A DNA stretch of 49,650 nt from a virus. Shown here piece after piece: positions 18,989-26,690 of the stretch. The stretch is taken from IMG/VR virus record IMGVR_UViG_3300027917_000064, positions 1-49,650 of that record; one strand, given 5' to 3'. A model generated the notes under the pieces. The model was not told the DNA's origin, searched no databases, and worked only from the letters and a program-made list of their open reading frames with translations. Both the position numbers and the translations under genes were made by a program. Position 1 is the first letter of the stretch. Each line of letters starts with the position of its first letter.

Positions 18989-21199
18989 ATGGCACAGACT
19001 ATGAATCCCACCAGTACCGTCACCAATGATGGTACTTATCGCAACGGTTCTGCTGACTACACAAACCTATCCGATGCTACAGATAGTACCTTTTGGGTAG
19101 GTGATAACAACCAAACTGATACCCTAGAAGTCGCTATGACCGACTTGTCTAGTACCCCACCTGATGCGGGTACGTGTACAGTCAGCGTCAGACAAGCTAA
19201 TGGTGATAGCGATACATCACCGTACGCTCCTGCTAGTTCAGGTAACGATGCCACCTTTGACATTTACGTCATGGAAGGTGCTAGCACCGTTACCTCTAGC
19301 ACAGATATTGCGTGTAACGTAGGGGCGTGGACAACTGACACTAGTGTCACGTTCAACGCTACGTCCGTTACTGACTGGTCTGATGTACGAGTCAGGATTA
19401 TCTCTCATGGTACAGGTGGTTCACCATCTGGTCGTCGTGCTGCGGCCGTTACAAAGATCTCTATCAGCACCCCGGACTACACGCCTCCTGCGCTTGGAGT
19501 CACGGTTGACAATGGTTCACTTACCCTTAGCGGATCTACCCTAACCCTTACCTACACGTCCTCACTGGATGTTACAGCCGGTAGCCTCACACTTGCCGGT
19601 AACACTGTTACCATTGAGAAGGTAGCCTATCCCGGTACTCTTACTCTAGCAGGTAGTGATCTTACACTAGCTATTGGTGCGGGGGATATTAACACCACAG
19701 TCACGGCTGGATCGCTGACGCTATCCGGTAGTGCACTCACTCTTACATACACTTCCTCCCTAGCCGTAGACGCTGGTAGTCTCACGCTAGCAGGGGGTAC
19801 TCTAACCACCACAGAGACGTTCGGTGTAACTAGCGGTTCTTTAACGCTAGCAGGCAGCGATGTCACGCTTACTTATACACAGTCACTAGCCGTAGATGCG
19901 GGAAGTCTCACACTCTCCGGGTCTACGCTTACCATGTCCTATGGTACCACTGTAGAAGCCGGTGCTCTTACCCTAGCGGGACAGGACATAACACCCAGTA
20001 TCTCTGTCGTCTTCAATGTAGACGCAGGATCTCTTACCTTTGCGGGTAGTACCCTTACTAGTAACCAGACAGCCGTTGTTACGAGTGGTACCCTAACGGC
20101 TACTGGTAGTACTATCAATTGGAGTGAGACGTTTGGGGTGGATCCCGGCGCTCTCACCTTGGCTGGCTCGGACCTGTTCTACAACCAGAGTGTCGCCATT
20201 GACGCTGGCTCTCTTACGGTAACAGGTAGTAACCAAACAGAAGACACTAGCCTAGCCCTTACAGCAGGGGCTTTGACGCTAGCAGGCTCGGATCTCACGC
20301 TAGGAGAGCAGATTGTCCTAGACGTGACGGCTGGCAGCCTAACTCTGGCGGGATCTACCCTTGCTTTCTCCCAGACTTGCGCTGTAGATGCCGGTTCTAT
20401 CACTGTCCAAGGGTCTAACCTAACCCTTACCCTTGGAAATGACCTTGCGGTAGACGTTGACAGTGGCTCTCTGACGCTCTCAGGCTCTACCCTAACCGCT
20501 AACACCAGCATAGGAATGGTGGCGGGTACCCTGACGGTCGCTGGTGGCTCTGAGACGTTCTCCTACGGTACCACAGTTGCCCAAGGATCTGTCCAGATAG
20601 CAGGTTCTACCATCACAACTACCGAAACCTTTGCGGTAGGGGAGGGAGCACTAACGCTGGCTGGCTCTGACCAGACAGAGGACACGAATCTAGCTATAAC
20701 GGCTGGTTCTCTGACTGTTGCTGGTCAAGATCTGACACTGGACCTGACATCAGGCACGGAACTTGCGGTTGACTCCGGTAGCCTAACTATTGCAGGATCT
20801 GACCTAACTCCTAGCTACACACAAGACATCTGGCTAAATGTGGATACGGGCTCGCTGATACTAGCGGGCGGATCAGTTACTAGTAACATCAGCACTGCCG
20901 TAACGGCTGGTAGTGTCACCCTTAGTGGTTCTGACTTTACAGCCATCTTTGGCTTTAGTGTAGACAACGGGACACTTACCTTTGGTGGCAGTGATCTCAC
21001 CCTCACGGGTGGGCAAATTAATCTGAATGTTGAGGAGGCGACTCTTACCCTAAGTGGACAGGATCTTTCCCTTGACGTTACACAACCTGACAACTTACTC
21101 AAGATTGATCGCCAAGATACGTATGTCATAAATGGAGCTTATGGATCTGTGATGATGTATCCGGGTAGTGGCGGCTACTTTACAATTGGGGAGACGTAA
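18989..21199 (+). CDS. repeat protein with about 25 copies of a 20-24-residue beta unit
   Basis: A 736-residue protein. Residues 1-170 form a beta-rich N-terminal domain. Residues 171-702 are about 25 tandem units of 20-24 residues with the core V-x-[AS]-G-[SA]-L-T-[LV]-[AS]-G-[SQ]-x-[LI]-T (for example VDAGSLTLSGSTLT). A 34-residue non-repetitive tail follows. One unit per turn suggests an extended beta-solenoid or beta-spiral rod. Acidic and Thr/Ser-rich composition with no Cys-rich, basic or membrane segments fits a fibre or surface rod exposed on the virion. Located between beta-sandwich and lysis genes. An exact palindrome at 20876 and a one-mismatch copy at 20054 encode TSN within repeats. 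Confidence 0.7.
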   Translation: MAQTMNPTSTVTNDGTYRNGSADYTNLSDATDSTFWVGDNNQTDTLEVAMTDLSSTPPDAGTCTVSVRQANGDSDTSPYAPASSGNDATFDIYVMEGASTVTSSTDIACNVGAWTTDTSVTFNATSVTDWSDVRVRIISHGTGGSPSGRRAAAVTKISISTPDYTPPALGVTVDNGSLTLSGSTLTLTYTSSLDVTAGSLTLAGNTVTIEKVAYPGTLTLAGSDLTLAIGAGDINTTVTAGSLTLSGSALTLTYTSSLAVDAGSLTLAGGTLTTTETFGVTSGSLTLAGSDVTLTYTQSLAVDAGSLTLSGSTLTMSYGTTVEAGALTLAGQDITPSISVVFNVDAGSLTFAGSTLTSNQTAVVTSGTLTATGSTINWSETFGVDPGALTLAGSDLFYNQSVAIDAGSLTVTGSNQTEDTSLALTAGALTLAGSDLTLGEQIVLDVTAGSLTLAGSTLAFSQTCAVDAGSITVQGSNLTLTLGNDLAVDVDSGSLTLSGSTLTANTSIGMVAGTLTVAGGSETFSYGTTVAQGSVQIAGSTITTTETFAVGEGALTLAGSDQTEDTNLAITAGSLTVAGQDLTLDLTSGTELAVDSGSLTIAGSDLTPSYTQDIWLNVDTGSLILAGGSVTSNISTAVTAGSVTLSGSDFTAIFGFSVDNGTLTFGGSDLTLTGGQINLNVEEATLTLSGQDLSLDVTQPDNLLKIDRQDTYVINGAYGSVMMYPGSGGYFTIGET
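19499..21094 (+). repeat. coding tandem repeats, about 25 units of 60-72 bp
   Basis: This is the DNA behind the protein repeats. Units are diverged at third positions, with a recurring string such as CTAGCAGG(C/T)(T/A)CG inside each. Unit lengths of mostly 60 bp, with some of 63-72 bp, show insertions between strands. Such arrays can expand or contract by recombination. Confidence 0.85.
20876..20887. repeat. exact dispersed palindrome GTTACTAGTAAC
   Basis: An exact copy inside the repeat protein gene, read as Val-Thr-Ser-Asn, at a position where other repeat units do not have this string. Confidence 0.9.
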
Positions 21200-21475
21200 A
21201 TGGAACACTCCGCTATCGAACACTTCCTGACACTACCGGCAGCCATAGCTATATTCGGATTAGCTTTTGGTGCGTGGGCGTGGGTAGTAGCTTGGGGTAT
21301 CAACATCGTTAAGAGAGAAGTGCACTCTTTGAAAATCGCAGCAGAGAGTACATCTAAATCTCTAGAAGCCCACGTACTGCTGACTGAGAAAAGATTAACC
21401 ATGCTGGAAGTAGAGTTTGGATACCTTCGTAGATATATGACATCGCAGCATGCCGTGCAACCAGAGAGTGACTAA
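21200..21475 (+). CDS. small single-span membrane protein with coiled coil (lysis-cassette candidate)
   Basis: A 91-residue protein beginning right after the upstream stop, with GGGGAG seven bases before ATG. One hydrophobic segment at about residues 12-38 (LPAAIAIFGLAFGAWAWVVA, then WGINIV) is followed by a charged helix with heptad character (KIAAESTSKSLEAHVLLTEK). This topology fits an inner-membrane spanin, a small holin, or the small phage membrane proteins next to holins. The next two genes are an endolysin and a holin-like protein, so it likely belongs to the lysis cassette. The exact role cannot be decided from sequence. Confidence 0.6.
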   Translation: MEHSAIEHFLTLPAAIAIFGLAFGAWAWVVAWGINIVKREVHSLKIAAESTSKSLEAHVLLTEKRLTMLEVEFGYLRRYMTSQHAVQPESD

Positions 21476-21480
21476 CTACT

Positions 21481-21822
21481 ATGAGTCTTAGAAAACTACA
21501 GAGTGAGTTCGCAAGGATAGTGCCTCGCCTAATAGACAAGGCGTACGAGATGGGGTATGAGGTTACACTAGGAGATGCGTACCGTGACCCACGGGTACAC
21601 GGAAGGATGGGAGTAAGGAAGTCTTATTCTCATCCGAAGAGCGCACACAAGGTGAAGCTCGCAATCGACTTGAATCTTTTCAGAGATGGGGAATACTTGG
21701 AGACGACCGAAGATCATCGGCCACTAGGTGAATGGTGGGAACAACAGCACCCGTTAGCTAGGTGGGGCGGTCGCTTTGACGATGGCAACCATTATTCTTT
21801 TGAATGGGAGGGTGTAAAGTGA
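21481..21822 (+). CDS. endolysin, M15-type (VanY/L-Ala-D-Glu) peptidase
   Basis: A 113-residue protein with the M15 zinc-peptidase signature. SAHKVKLAIDLNLF supplies the S-x-H...D motif (His56, Asp63), and GNHYSFEW supplies the last zinc His (His104). The intervening WW.....P.....GG.FDDGNH is typical of phage endopeptidases that cut between L-Ala and D-Glu in peptidoglycan. There is no signal peptide, so export depends on a holin. It is compact, containing only the catalytic domain. The stop overlaps the GTG start of the holin-like gene. Confidence 0.9.
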   Translation: MSLRKLQSEFARIVPRLIDKAYEMGYEVTLGDAYRDPRVHGRMGVRKSYSHPKSAHKVKLAIDLNLFRDGEYLETTEDHRPLGEWWEQQHPLARWGGRFDDGNHYSFEWEGVK

Positions 21823-22247
21823 CACCGTTAATTGCAGGACTAATTACTGCTGGCATGAAGATCATCGAGAAGGTGGTACCCGATCCAGCAGCAGCAAAGG
21901 AAGCACAGTTTAAGTTAATGGAGCTAGCCCAGAAAGGGGAGCTAGCACAGCTTGAGGCTGATGTTAAGCTGGCTAGCGGGCAGCTAGAGATTAACAAGGT
22001 AGAAGCAGCTAGCCCATCCTTGTTCAAGGGAGGATGGAGGCCCGCCATTGGCTGGATTGGGGCAACATCCCTAGCCTATCAGTTCATAGCACAGCCACTA
22101 CTTGCGTGGTATAGCACGTATGCACACATCCCTGTGCCGCCAGTACTAGACTTGTCTGAGATTATGACTATCCTTACTGGTATGCTAGGCTTGGGTGTGC
22201 TGCGTACACACGAACGAGTTAAGGGCGTTATCCCAAGAGGACACTAA
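21819..22247 (+). CDS. holin-like protein (3-TM holin family type)
   Basis: A 142-residue protein starting at GTG 21819 (GTGA overlap with the endolysin stop) after GGGAGGG at 21806-21812. An in-frame ATG at 21804 lies on the ribosome site and is less likely. The N-terminus (TPLIAGLITAGMKIIEKVVP) is followed by a charged helix (AAAKEAQFKLMELAQKGELA). A conserved-looking WRPAIGWIGATSLAYQFIAQ and a C-terminal hydrophobic segment (ILTGMLGLGVLRTHERVKG) come next. This is the pattern of the Holin_3TMs group that lies beside phage and GTA endolysins. It is the last gene of the rightward late block. Confidence 0.78.
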   Translation: MTPLIAGLITAGMKIIEKVVPDPAAAKEAQFKLMELAQKGELAQLEADVKLASGQLEINKVEAASPSLFKGGWRPAIGWIGATSLAYQFIAQPLLAWYSTYAHIPVPPVLDLSEIMTILTGMLGLGVLRTHERVKGVIPRGH

Positions 22248-22888
22248 CGCAAACGAGGACCACAATCCCAAGGAGTAAACGAGGCCCCGACTTGCTCGGG
22301 GCTTCCTTTCCATCCAAACCTGATTTCCCAGTGTGCCCAACCTACAGGCTCACGTCCAAGTTTGCGGAAGAACCACTGTGCTAGTGGTCCCATCTTGATG
22401 GCAGCCCAGAACCCACACCATCCAAAGTACTCCACTACCTGCCAGTACCACTTATATTTGCCTGTGTTGTAAAAGTACAACAGGCTTTCCTTGTGAGGAT
22501 GGTTACTAGTATTCCCTGCCCATGAAGTAGGCACGCGCGTGTGGATGTGCAAAGGGTTGCCACTAAAACTATTGCGGAAACCACACCACATAGTGACACG
22601 CAACCAAGCAGGCCACCAACCGGGACAGGCTACGTCATACCACAAGGGCAGGGCTCCGTTGTCTGGTGTCTCAAACCACCTAGCTACCCACGGCACAGTA
22701 AAGAACCAAGCCGGTCCTTGATGTCCCGGCTTTAGTTCCATCTTTCCAAGGGCTGCTGTCACAGCTACTATGGGTATACCTATGAGGGTACCCAACAGCG
22801 TGAAGACACTAGCCAAGGGCCAGATAACCAGCACATTAAAGGCTAGGAAAAACCACACTATACTACTAAAATTCTTTGACTGCAACAT
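22244..22888 (-). CDS. membrane-associated hypothetical phage protein
   Basis: A 214-residue, very Trp-rich protein with an N-terminal hydrophobic hairpin (residues about 7-45: SSIVWFFLAFNVLVIWPLAS, then FTLLGTLIGIPIVAV). The body includes CPGWWPAWLRVTMWCGFRNS and FGWCGFWAAIKMGPLAQWFF. I recognise this from many tailed phages as a conserved protein of unknown function; the TMs suggest an inner-membrane site. It starts 6 bases after AAGGA and overlaps the upstream FmdB-type gene by 23 bases. Its stop overlaps the last rightward gene tail-to-tail by 4 bases. Confidence 0.72.
   Translation of the reverse strand: MLQSKNFSSIVWFFLAFNVLVIWPLASVFTLLGTLIGIPIVAVTAALGKMELKPGHQGPAWFFTVPWVARWFETPDNGALPLWYDVACPGWWPAWLRVTMWCGFRNSFSGNPLHIHTRVPTSWAGNTSNHPHKESLLYFYNTGKYKWYWQVVEYFGWCGFWAAIKMGPLAQWFFRKLGREPVGWAHWEIRFGWKGSPEQVGASFTPWDCGPRLR
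22283..22310 (+). terminator. late-operon terminator inside the convergent gene
   Basis: GCCCCGA (22284-22290) pairs with TCGGGGC (22296-22302) around CTTGC, followed by TTCCTTTCC. It lies 36 bases past the last rightward stop and within the 3' coding end of the leftward gene 22244-22888. That gene's C-terminal codons therefore double as the terminator of the late transcript. Confidence 0.7.
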
Positions 22889-23225
22889 TCTTGTCCTTCC
22901 TCTTGGTACGGTAGTTCTTACGTCCCTTGTTGCGTAGCTTCTTCTTCATGGTACTTCCATCAGGAAGTCCTTGGGGTACAGGCTTAGAGTCCGTCACTGT
23001 CACACCATAGTTACTAGGAACCTGTGACTTTACAGGGTTGTCCGGTACCATCCTGAACGGGTCTTTCGGCGTATGACGCCAATGAATAGCTGGAGCGTCA
23101 ATGACAAAATTAGCAACGTTTGCACACTCGTCACAACTAACAGTTCGCGGCCTGAGTTTATAAGACGCATAGAACTTCTCCGTTATCTTACCACACTTTG
23201 AGCATTCAAAACTATAGGTTGGCAT
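22866..23225 (-). CDS. FmdB-type zinc-ribbon protein
   Basis: A 119-residue protein starting MPTYSFECSKCGKITEKFYA, the hallmark start of FmdB-type zinc ribbons, with zinc Cys pairs at 8/11 and 31/34. The C-terminal 35 residues are highly basic (KKKLRNKGRKNYRTKRKDKN), suggesting nucleic-acid contact. Phage FmdB-like proteins are often called putative regulators, but no function is proven. It follows the sulfotransferase-like gene by two bases. A one-mismatch palindrome at 23010-23021 lies within it. Confidence 0.78.
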   Translation of the reverse strand: MPTYSFECSKCGKITEKFYASYKLRPRTVSCDECANVANFVIDAPAIHWRHTPKDPFRMVPDNPVKSQVPSNYGVTVTDSKPVPQGLPDGSTMKKKLRNKGRKNYRTKRKDKNVAVKEF

Positions 23226-23227
23226 TC

Positions 23228-23860
23228 TTAGTCACTCCCCGTGGTGATGTTGTGCGTTACGTGCCGCTTGACAGGATCTATAGGATTCTCCCACGGCCAG
23301 TACTTACCGGGCCTGACATACTTGACTGCTTCAGGTACTAGCTCCTCTGGTATAGTGATACCAACACCCGCTTCAATAAAGTCTTTGATGCGGCGTACCT
23401 CAGTCTCTGTGTTCTTACACAGTTTCTCATAAGACAGGTGCATAGTAGGGATGTCGAATCCCATACCGTGCAGCATCTGAACTAGCTCATACTGAGAAAA
23501 CAGTAACTTCTTCCAAGATCTCCAGTGTTTATTTACAGGTGGGTGGGCACCCCCTTTCTCATCTATAGCCATGATGTCTCGCCACACACAAATCACTAGC
23601 GGGTTATCCATCTGCCACAGCCTAGCACCGAACACCTCGCTGTCCCGCATCACCAGCATCTTCTGTCCCCACACAGGGTACATGGCATCATACTTGTGCA
23701 CCATGTCCTCCCTGCCGTGTATAAGGAACTCACGCAGCAAGGCTGGGTTCTCGTGCTGATCGTTACTCTCAGGAAAGGGGATACCTAACGAGCGAACGAC
23801 ACCACTAGTCGCGGTTGTTCCGCCTCTTACTGCTCCAATAATGACGACTTGGTTGCTCAC
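23228..23860 (-). CDS. sulfotransferase-like P-loop protein
   Basis: A 210-residue protein with GTG start (23858-23860) and GGAGG seven bases before it. The N-terminus QVVIIGAVRGGTTATSGVVR fits the 5'-phosphosulfate-binding loop of PAPS sulfotransferases ([GP]-x-x-R-[SG]-G-[ST]-[ST]). A later HLSYEKLCKNTETEVRRI resembles the region where these enzymes hold the 3'-phosphate and next helix (Y-E-x-L....). It may transfer sulfate to a host surface glycan, lipid or small molecule, or be a related P-loop kinase. Substrate cannot be inferred. It clusters with the FmdB-type gene and a SLOG-type gene at the end of the leftward block. Confidence 0.58.
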   Translation of the reverse strand: MSNQVVIIGAVRGGTTATSGVVRSLGIPFPESNDQHENPALLREFLIHGREDMVHKYDAMYPVWGQKMLVMRDSEVFGARLWQMDNPLVICVWRDIMAIDEKGGAHPPVNKHWRSWKKLLFSQYELVQMLHGMGFDIPTMHLSYEKLCKNTETEVRRIKDFIEAGVGITIPEELVPEAVKYVRPGKYWPWENPIDPVKRHVTHNITTGSD

Positions 23861-23904
23861 GCATCAACCTCCACACCTTACGATTGAATGTTCCATCTGC
23901 GTAT

Positions 23905-23916
23905 ATTACTAGTAAC
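23905..23916. repeat. one-mismatch palindrome in intergenic spacer
   Basis: ATTACTAGTAAC lies in the 63-base spacer between the sulfotransferase-like and SLOG-type genes, on the untranslated side of both. No promoter was recognised there. Confidence 0.8.
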
Positions 23917-23923
23917 AGGTGGT

Positions 23924-24394
23924 TCACACTCCGACAGAAGTGGATCCATCTGTTCTTCCAAACGGGGATTTTCCAAGCCACTGTTCAATGTCTCCCCTTG
24001 TGTCGATGATAATTCCGTTGGGGTCGAAGACCTTGTAGGGTTTGCTAGTACGCTCCTTGAGATAGTCAATAGTTTTCTTAACACCAGTCTCACTCTCCTC
24101 TAGAAAAACAAGGACAACATCAGAGTTGTCAATGATTTGTTTGTTGCGAAAGAAGAAGTACTTTGGATCGTGGGGTGCCTTGTGATCCACGAAGTTGTAA
24201 GGCTTGAATACAATGTAATCATAGCCCTCATCTAAGACTACCTCTTTTGCTATACGTTCACAGCCTTTTGATTCACCTCCAATAAACACTAGGGGTATAC
24301 AATCATCTTCCAAAAAACGTGTGACATTCTGAATAGACATACGGATGATGTCGTCGTTCATTATCTTACGGCTTCCAATCAATCCAATCTTCAT
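23924..24394 (-). CDS. SLOG/DprA-fold nucleotide-binding protein
   Basis: A 156-residue Rossmann-like protein. It starts MKIGLIGSRKIMNDD, then has PLVFIGGESKGCERIAKEVV (a G-G-x-x-x-G loop followed by helix) and IIDNSDVVLVFLEESETGVK. These match the SLOG/DUF2493 group, which binds nucleotides or ligands and occurs in phages and defence contexts. Its ATG overlaps the TGA of the ribonucleotide reductase gene (ATGA), implying translational coupling and possibly a role in nucleotide metabolism. The exact ligand is unknown. Confidence 0.68.
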   Translation of the reverse strand: MKIGLIGSRKIMNDDIIRMSIQNVTRFLEDDCIPLVFIGGESKGCERIAKEVVLDEGYDYIVFKPYNFVDHKAPHDPKYFFFRNKQIIDNSDVVLVFLEESETGVKKTIDYLKERTSKPYKVFDPNGIIIDTRGDIEQWLGKSPFGRTDGSTSVGV

Positions 24395-26289
24395 GGTATC
24401 TCACATCCTCCTGCTGTACAGGCTAGTTCCTGACTTCCCGTTGTGGTGTCGTCACCTTCTTTGAACTCGGACCAGTCGATGTTGTTGGGCATCTTTTCTT
24501 GGAACGCTTGGTACTCTTCCTTGGTGATCTCCTCGTAAGGAGCCTGTCTATAGCTACCATTGTCGTAAGGTAGAAAAGAAACACCCGAGAGGATATCGAA
24601 GTGACGATAGACCCAAGCCCCGACATCGAGCCACTCGTGTTCTCTGACGTATACTGTGATGGACGGTTTGTGCTCACACCAGTTCTCCTGATAGTGCTTC
24701 CAAAGTTCAAGCTGCTCAAGCGCAGTCATGTCATCCTTAAGGTAACTAGTATCCGGTGCCTTCTGTGGAAAAGAAAAGACCCAAGCACTCTTGTTGTAGA
24801 AATCTTCTTCGTGCGGGAATCCCTTTAGTCGCATCCAATCAGCCATTGGGTCTTTCTTATCAAATCGAACTCTCCGCAGATAGTATCTCGAATAGCGGGG
24901 ATGTATTCCAGAAGCGGTCCCGGCAAGCTGTGAGACGGTCCCACTTGGTTTAACGCAAGTAACTCCGTGAGACGGCTCAATACCAATGAGTGCACTGTAA
25001 GTTGCGTTTGCGGAAATTGCAGCGTCACGTAGTGTCGATAGGAGTCTTCCACTGGCGTCGCTAACGCTTGACGCAAGAAGGTGATCGCAGATTCCTGTGA
25101 GTGATACACCCAATAATCTCTCTTCCTCGGTATTAGTAACCCATTTTCTACCCAAGTAGCGAAAATTTGTGAGAGAAGATTGTAGTGTTCCCAAGATTGC
25201 GGCGTAGACAACTTTGGTATACAAGGTGTCGCTTGTATCGCTATGCTGAACAACAACCTCGCTGAGATTGCAGAATTGATTCGGTCTAAGAATGATCTCA
25301 CTACACGGATTTGTACCATAGTCCACATCACTTGGTCTTCGGTCATTCCTAGCTGCCTGAGCTTGGCTAGCTGGGCGAGAAAAGATACCACGCTCTCCTG
25401 ACTTACTTTCATACAGGCTCTCCCATTCCCTCATAAAGATTCCGATGTCCGGTTTCTCTGTGTATGAAACGCTGTTGTTAGCCAGCGCCCGTTGCCCGTT
25501 TGCGAGCCACCAGTCTCCTGACTTGGCGTGTCGCATTCTGTCGTCGGTGAGGTTTGAGAGGGAGATGAGGGCGGATCTCCTGACTCCTCCGACAACGATA
25601 CACTCTCCGACTTTGCACATGATGTCGTGAGCTTCGAGGCTAGTGAGTCTGCGGCCTCTTGCATTCTGGAAAACCTTGATCGTGAATTTGAACAGATCCT
25701 CAAGAGGCTCAGGGCCGCTTGCTCTACCACCGAAAGTTCGCAGAGGGCTGCCCGCAGGTCGTACTCTTGAAGTGTCCCATTTCGGCACTCCACCTCCATA
25801 GAGCAATCCGAGAAGTTCACGAAAAGCCGATGCCCATCCGATCTTACTGTCACGGACAATAATGGTAGTGTCGGTGGCGTGGAGTTCATCAGGTACCTCC
25901 GGTAATTTATTGATGTACTGTCTCTCGACGGAGAACCCTACACCAGTACCACACATGAGGATGTACATGGCTTCATCAAACGCCTTCGGAGAATCCACAG
26001 GTAGGTACGAACAGTTGTAACCTGCAACGTTGTCGCGCTTCAGTGCCTCACCAGCGGTCATCATACATCGCATTGAAGGTAGCACGTCAAGGTTCAGTAC
26101 TGCCTGTTGTAGTTCATCCCACGGAATTTCCTTCATAGCCTTTGGCTTGACACCAAGGGTACTAGTAACATGGTCCTTAAAGAAATCAAAGTAACGCTGC
26201 ACGGTTTCATCCCACGTCTCGCGCCGCCCCAAGTCAGGGCGGTACCGTGCATACCTAGACATGGCAATCATCTTTTGGTATTCATTCAT
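24391..26289 (-). CDS. nrdJ: adenosylcobalamin-dependent ribonucleotide reductase (class II)
   Basis: A 632-residue enzyme (start chosen at MNEYQKM; upstream in-frame starts lie inside the previous gene) that reduces ribonucleotides for phage DNA synthesis using vitamin B12. Key residues align with the Lactobacillus leichmannii enzyme. Cys93 (YNCSYL) and Cys340 (NQFCNLSE) form the redox pair. Cys329 and Glu331 in GTNPCSEI are the thiyl radical and acid, with the 408/410/419 spacing kept exactly. The C-terminal shuttle pair Cys624/Cys629 (ACTAGGCEIP) is present. It is shorter than the 739-residue enzyme. It is oxygen-independent but needs B12, which is notable beside the CobS/CobT-like genes. 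A one-mismatch palindrome lies at 26158. Confidence 0.93.
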   Translation of the reverse strand: MNEYQKMIAMSRYARYRPDLGRRETWDETVQRYFDFFKDHVTSTLGVKPKAMKEIPWDELQQAVLNLDVLPSMRCMMTAGEALKRDNVAGYNCSYLPVDSPKAFDEAMYILMCGTGVGFSVERQYINKLPEVPDELHATDTTIIVRDSKIGWASAFRELLGLLYGGGVPKWDTSRVRPAGSPLRTFGGRASGPEPLEDLFKFTIKVFQNARGRRLTSLEAHDIMCKVGECIVVGGVRRSALISLSNLTDDRMRHAKSGDWWLANGQRALANNSVSYTEKPDIGIFMREWESLYESKSGERGIFSRPASQAQAARNDRRPSDVDYGTNPCSEIILRPNQFCNLSEVVVQHSDTSDTLYTKVVYAAILGTLQSSLTNFRYLGRKWVTNTEEERLLGVSLTGICDHLLASSVSDASGRLLSTLRDAAISANATYSALIGIEPSHGVTCVKPSGTVSQLAGTASGIHPRYSRYYLRRVRFDKKDPMADWMRLKGFPHEEDFYNKSAWVFSFPQKAPDTSYLKDDMTALEQLELWKHYQENWCEHKPSITVYVREHEWLDVGAWVYRHFDILSGVSFLPYDNGSYRQAPYEEITKEEYQAFQEKMPNNIDWSEFKEGDDTTTGSQELACTAGGCEIP

Positions 26290-26530
26290 CTTCGTCACCA
26301 ACCTCTCTTGTTTTAATGAAGCGGGTGTACTCTTCCCACTCGATGTCTTCTGCATCGTAGTATTCTCCAACATATCCTTGTATGAGATCCCGTTGGTACC
26401 CGCGATCAACCTTCGCATAGTACTCGTGTAGTTTGTCATCGAATCTTTCAATGATGTCCTCCTGCGTGATACCTAGCTCGTCACACATTGCGTCGATGTC
26501 CATATCTAGGAAGTAATCTTTGATGCTCAT
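26282..26530 (-). CDS. small acidic hypothetical protein before nrdJ
   Basis: An 82-residue acidic, Asp/Glu/Tyr-rich helical protein (MSIKDYFLDMDIDAMCDELG). ATG 26530 sits in GAGGGTTACTAGTATG, with a palindrome copy between GAGGG and the start; a TTG five codons upstream is less likely. The 3' end overlaps nrdJ by 8 bases. The segment DELGITQEDIIERFDDKLHE resembles small DNA-mimic or HTH-like proteins, but I do not recognise a family. Confidence 0.7.
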   Translation of the reverse strand: MSIKDYFLDMDIDAMCDELGITQEDIIERFDDKLHEYYAKVDRGYQRDLIQGYVGEYYDAEDIEWEEYTRFIKTREVGDEDE

Positions 26531-26541
26531 ACTAGTAACCC

Positions 26542-26673
26542 TCAATCATCATCGACGAAACCGCAAGAATGACAGAACCCATCTTGAAAAAAACCACCAC
26601 ACACAGGACACTCTTCCTCATCATAATCATCTTCTTCATTGTCTTCATATTCATCATCATTCATTTTAAACAT
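26542..26673 (-). CDS. 43-residue acidic zinc-ribbon micro-protein
   Basis: A 43-residue protein with a strongly acidic first half and a CPVCGG...CHSCG zinc-knuckle (Cys22, 25, 34, 37). ATG 26673 is preceded by GGGGGTTACTAGT, with a palindrome copy between the G-run and the start. Its stop overlaps the spacer of the next gene. The rubredoxin-like Cys spacing (CxxC-8-CxxC) and compact size support it as a real gene. Function is unknown; small zinc ribbons of phages often bind nucleic acid or host proteins. Confidence 0.65.
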   Translation of the reverse strand: MFKMNDDEYEDNEEDDYDEEECPVCGGFFQDGFCHSCGFVDDD

Positions 26674-26690
26674 ACTAGTAACCCCCGTCA

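Noticed and set aside
19336-19349. 14-bp palindrome TGACACTAGTGTCA in the repeat protein gene
   Set aside because: It has the ACTAGT core but different arms, and occurs once. Not counted as a copy of the dispersed motif.
19499-21094. CRISPR-like array in the repeat region
   Set aside because: The repeats are in frame, diverged at third positions and encode a continuous protein. There are no constant repeats with unique spacers.
26282-26545. TTG start at 26545 and ATG at 26451 as longer starts for the acidic protein and nrdJ
   Set aside because: ATG 26530 and ATG 26289 have better spacing and match expected N-termini. The 54-residue nrdJ extension is out-of-frame coding of the upstream gene and has no homologous pattern.
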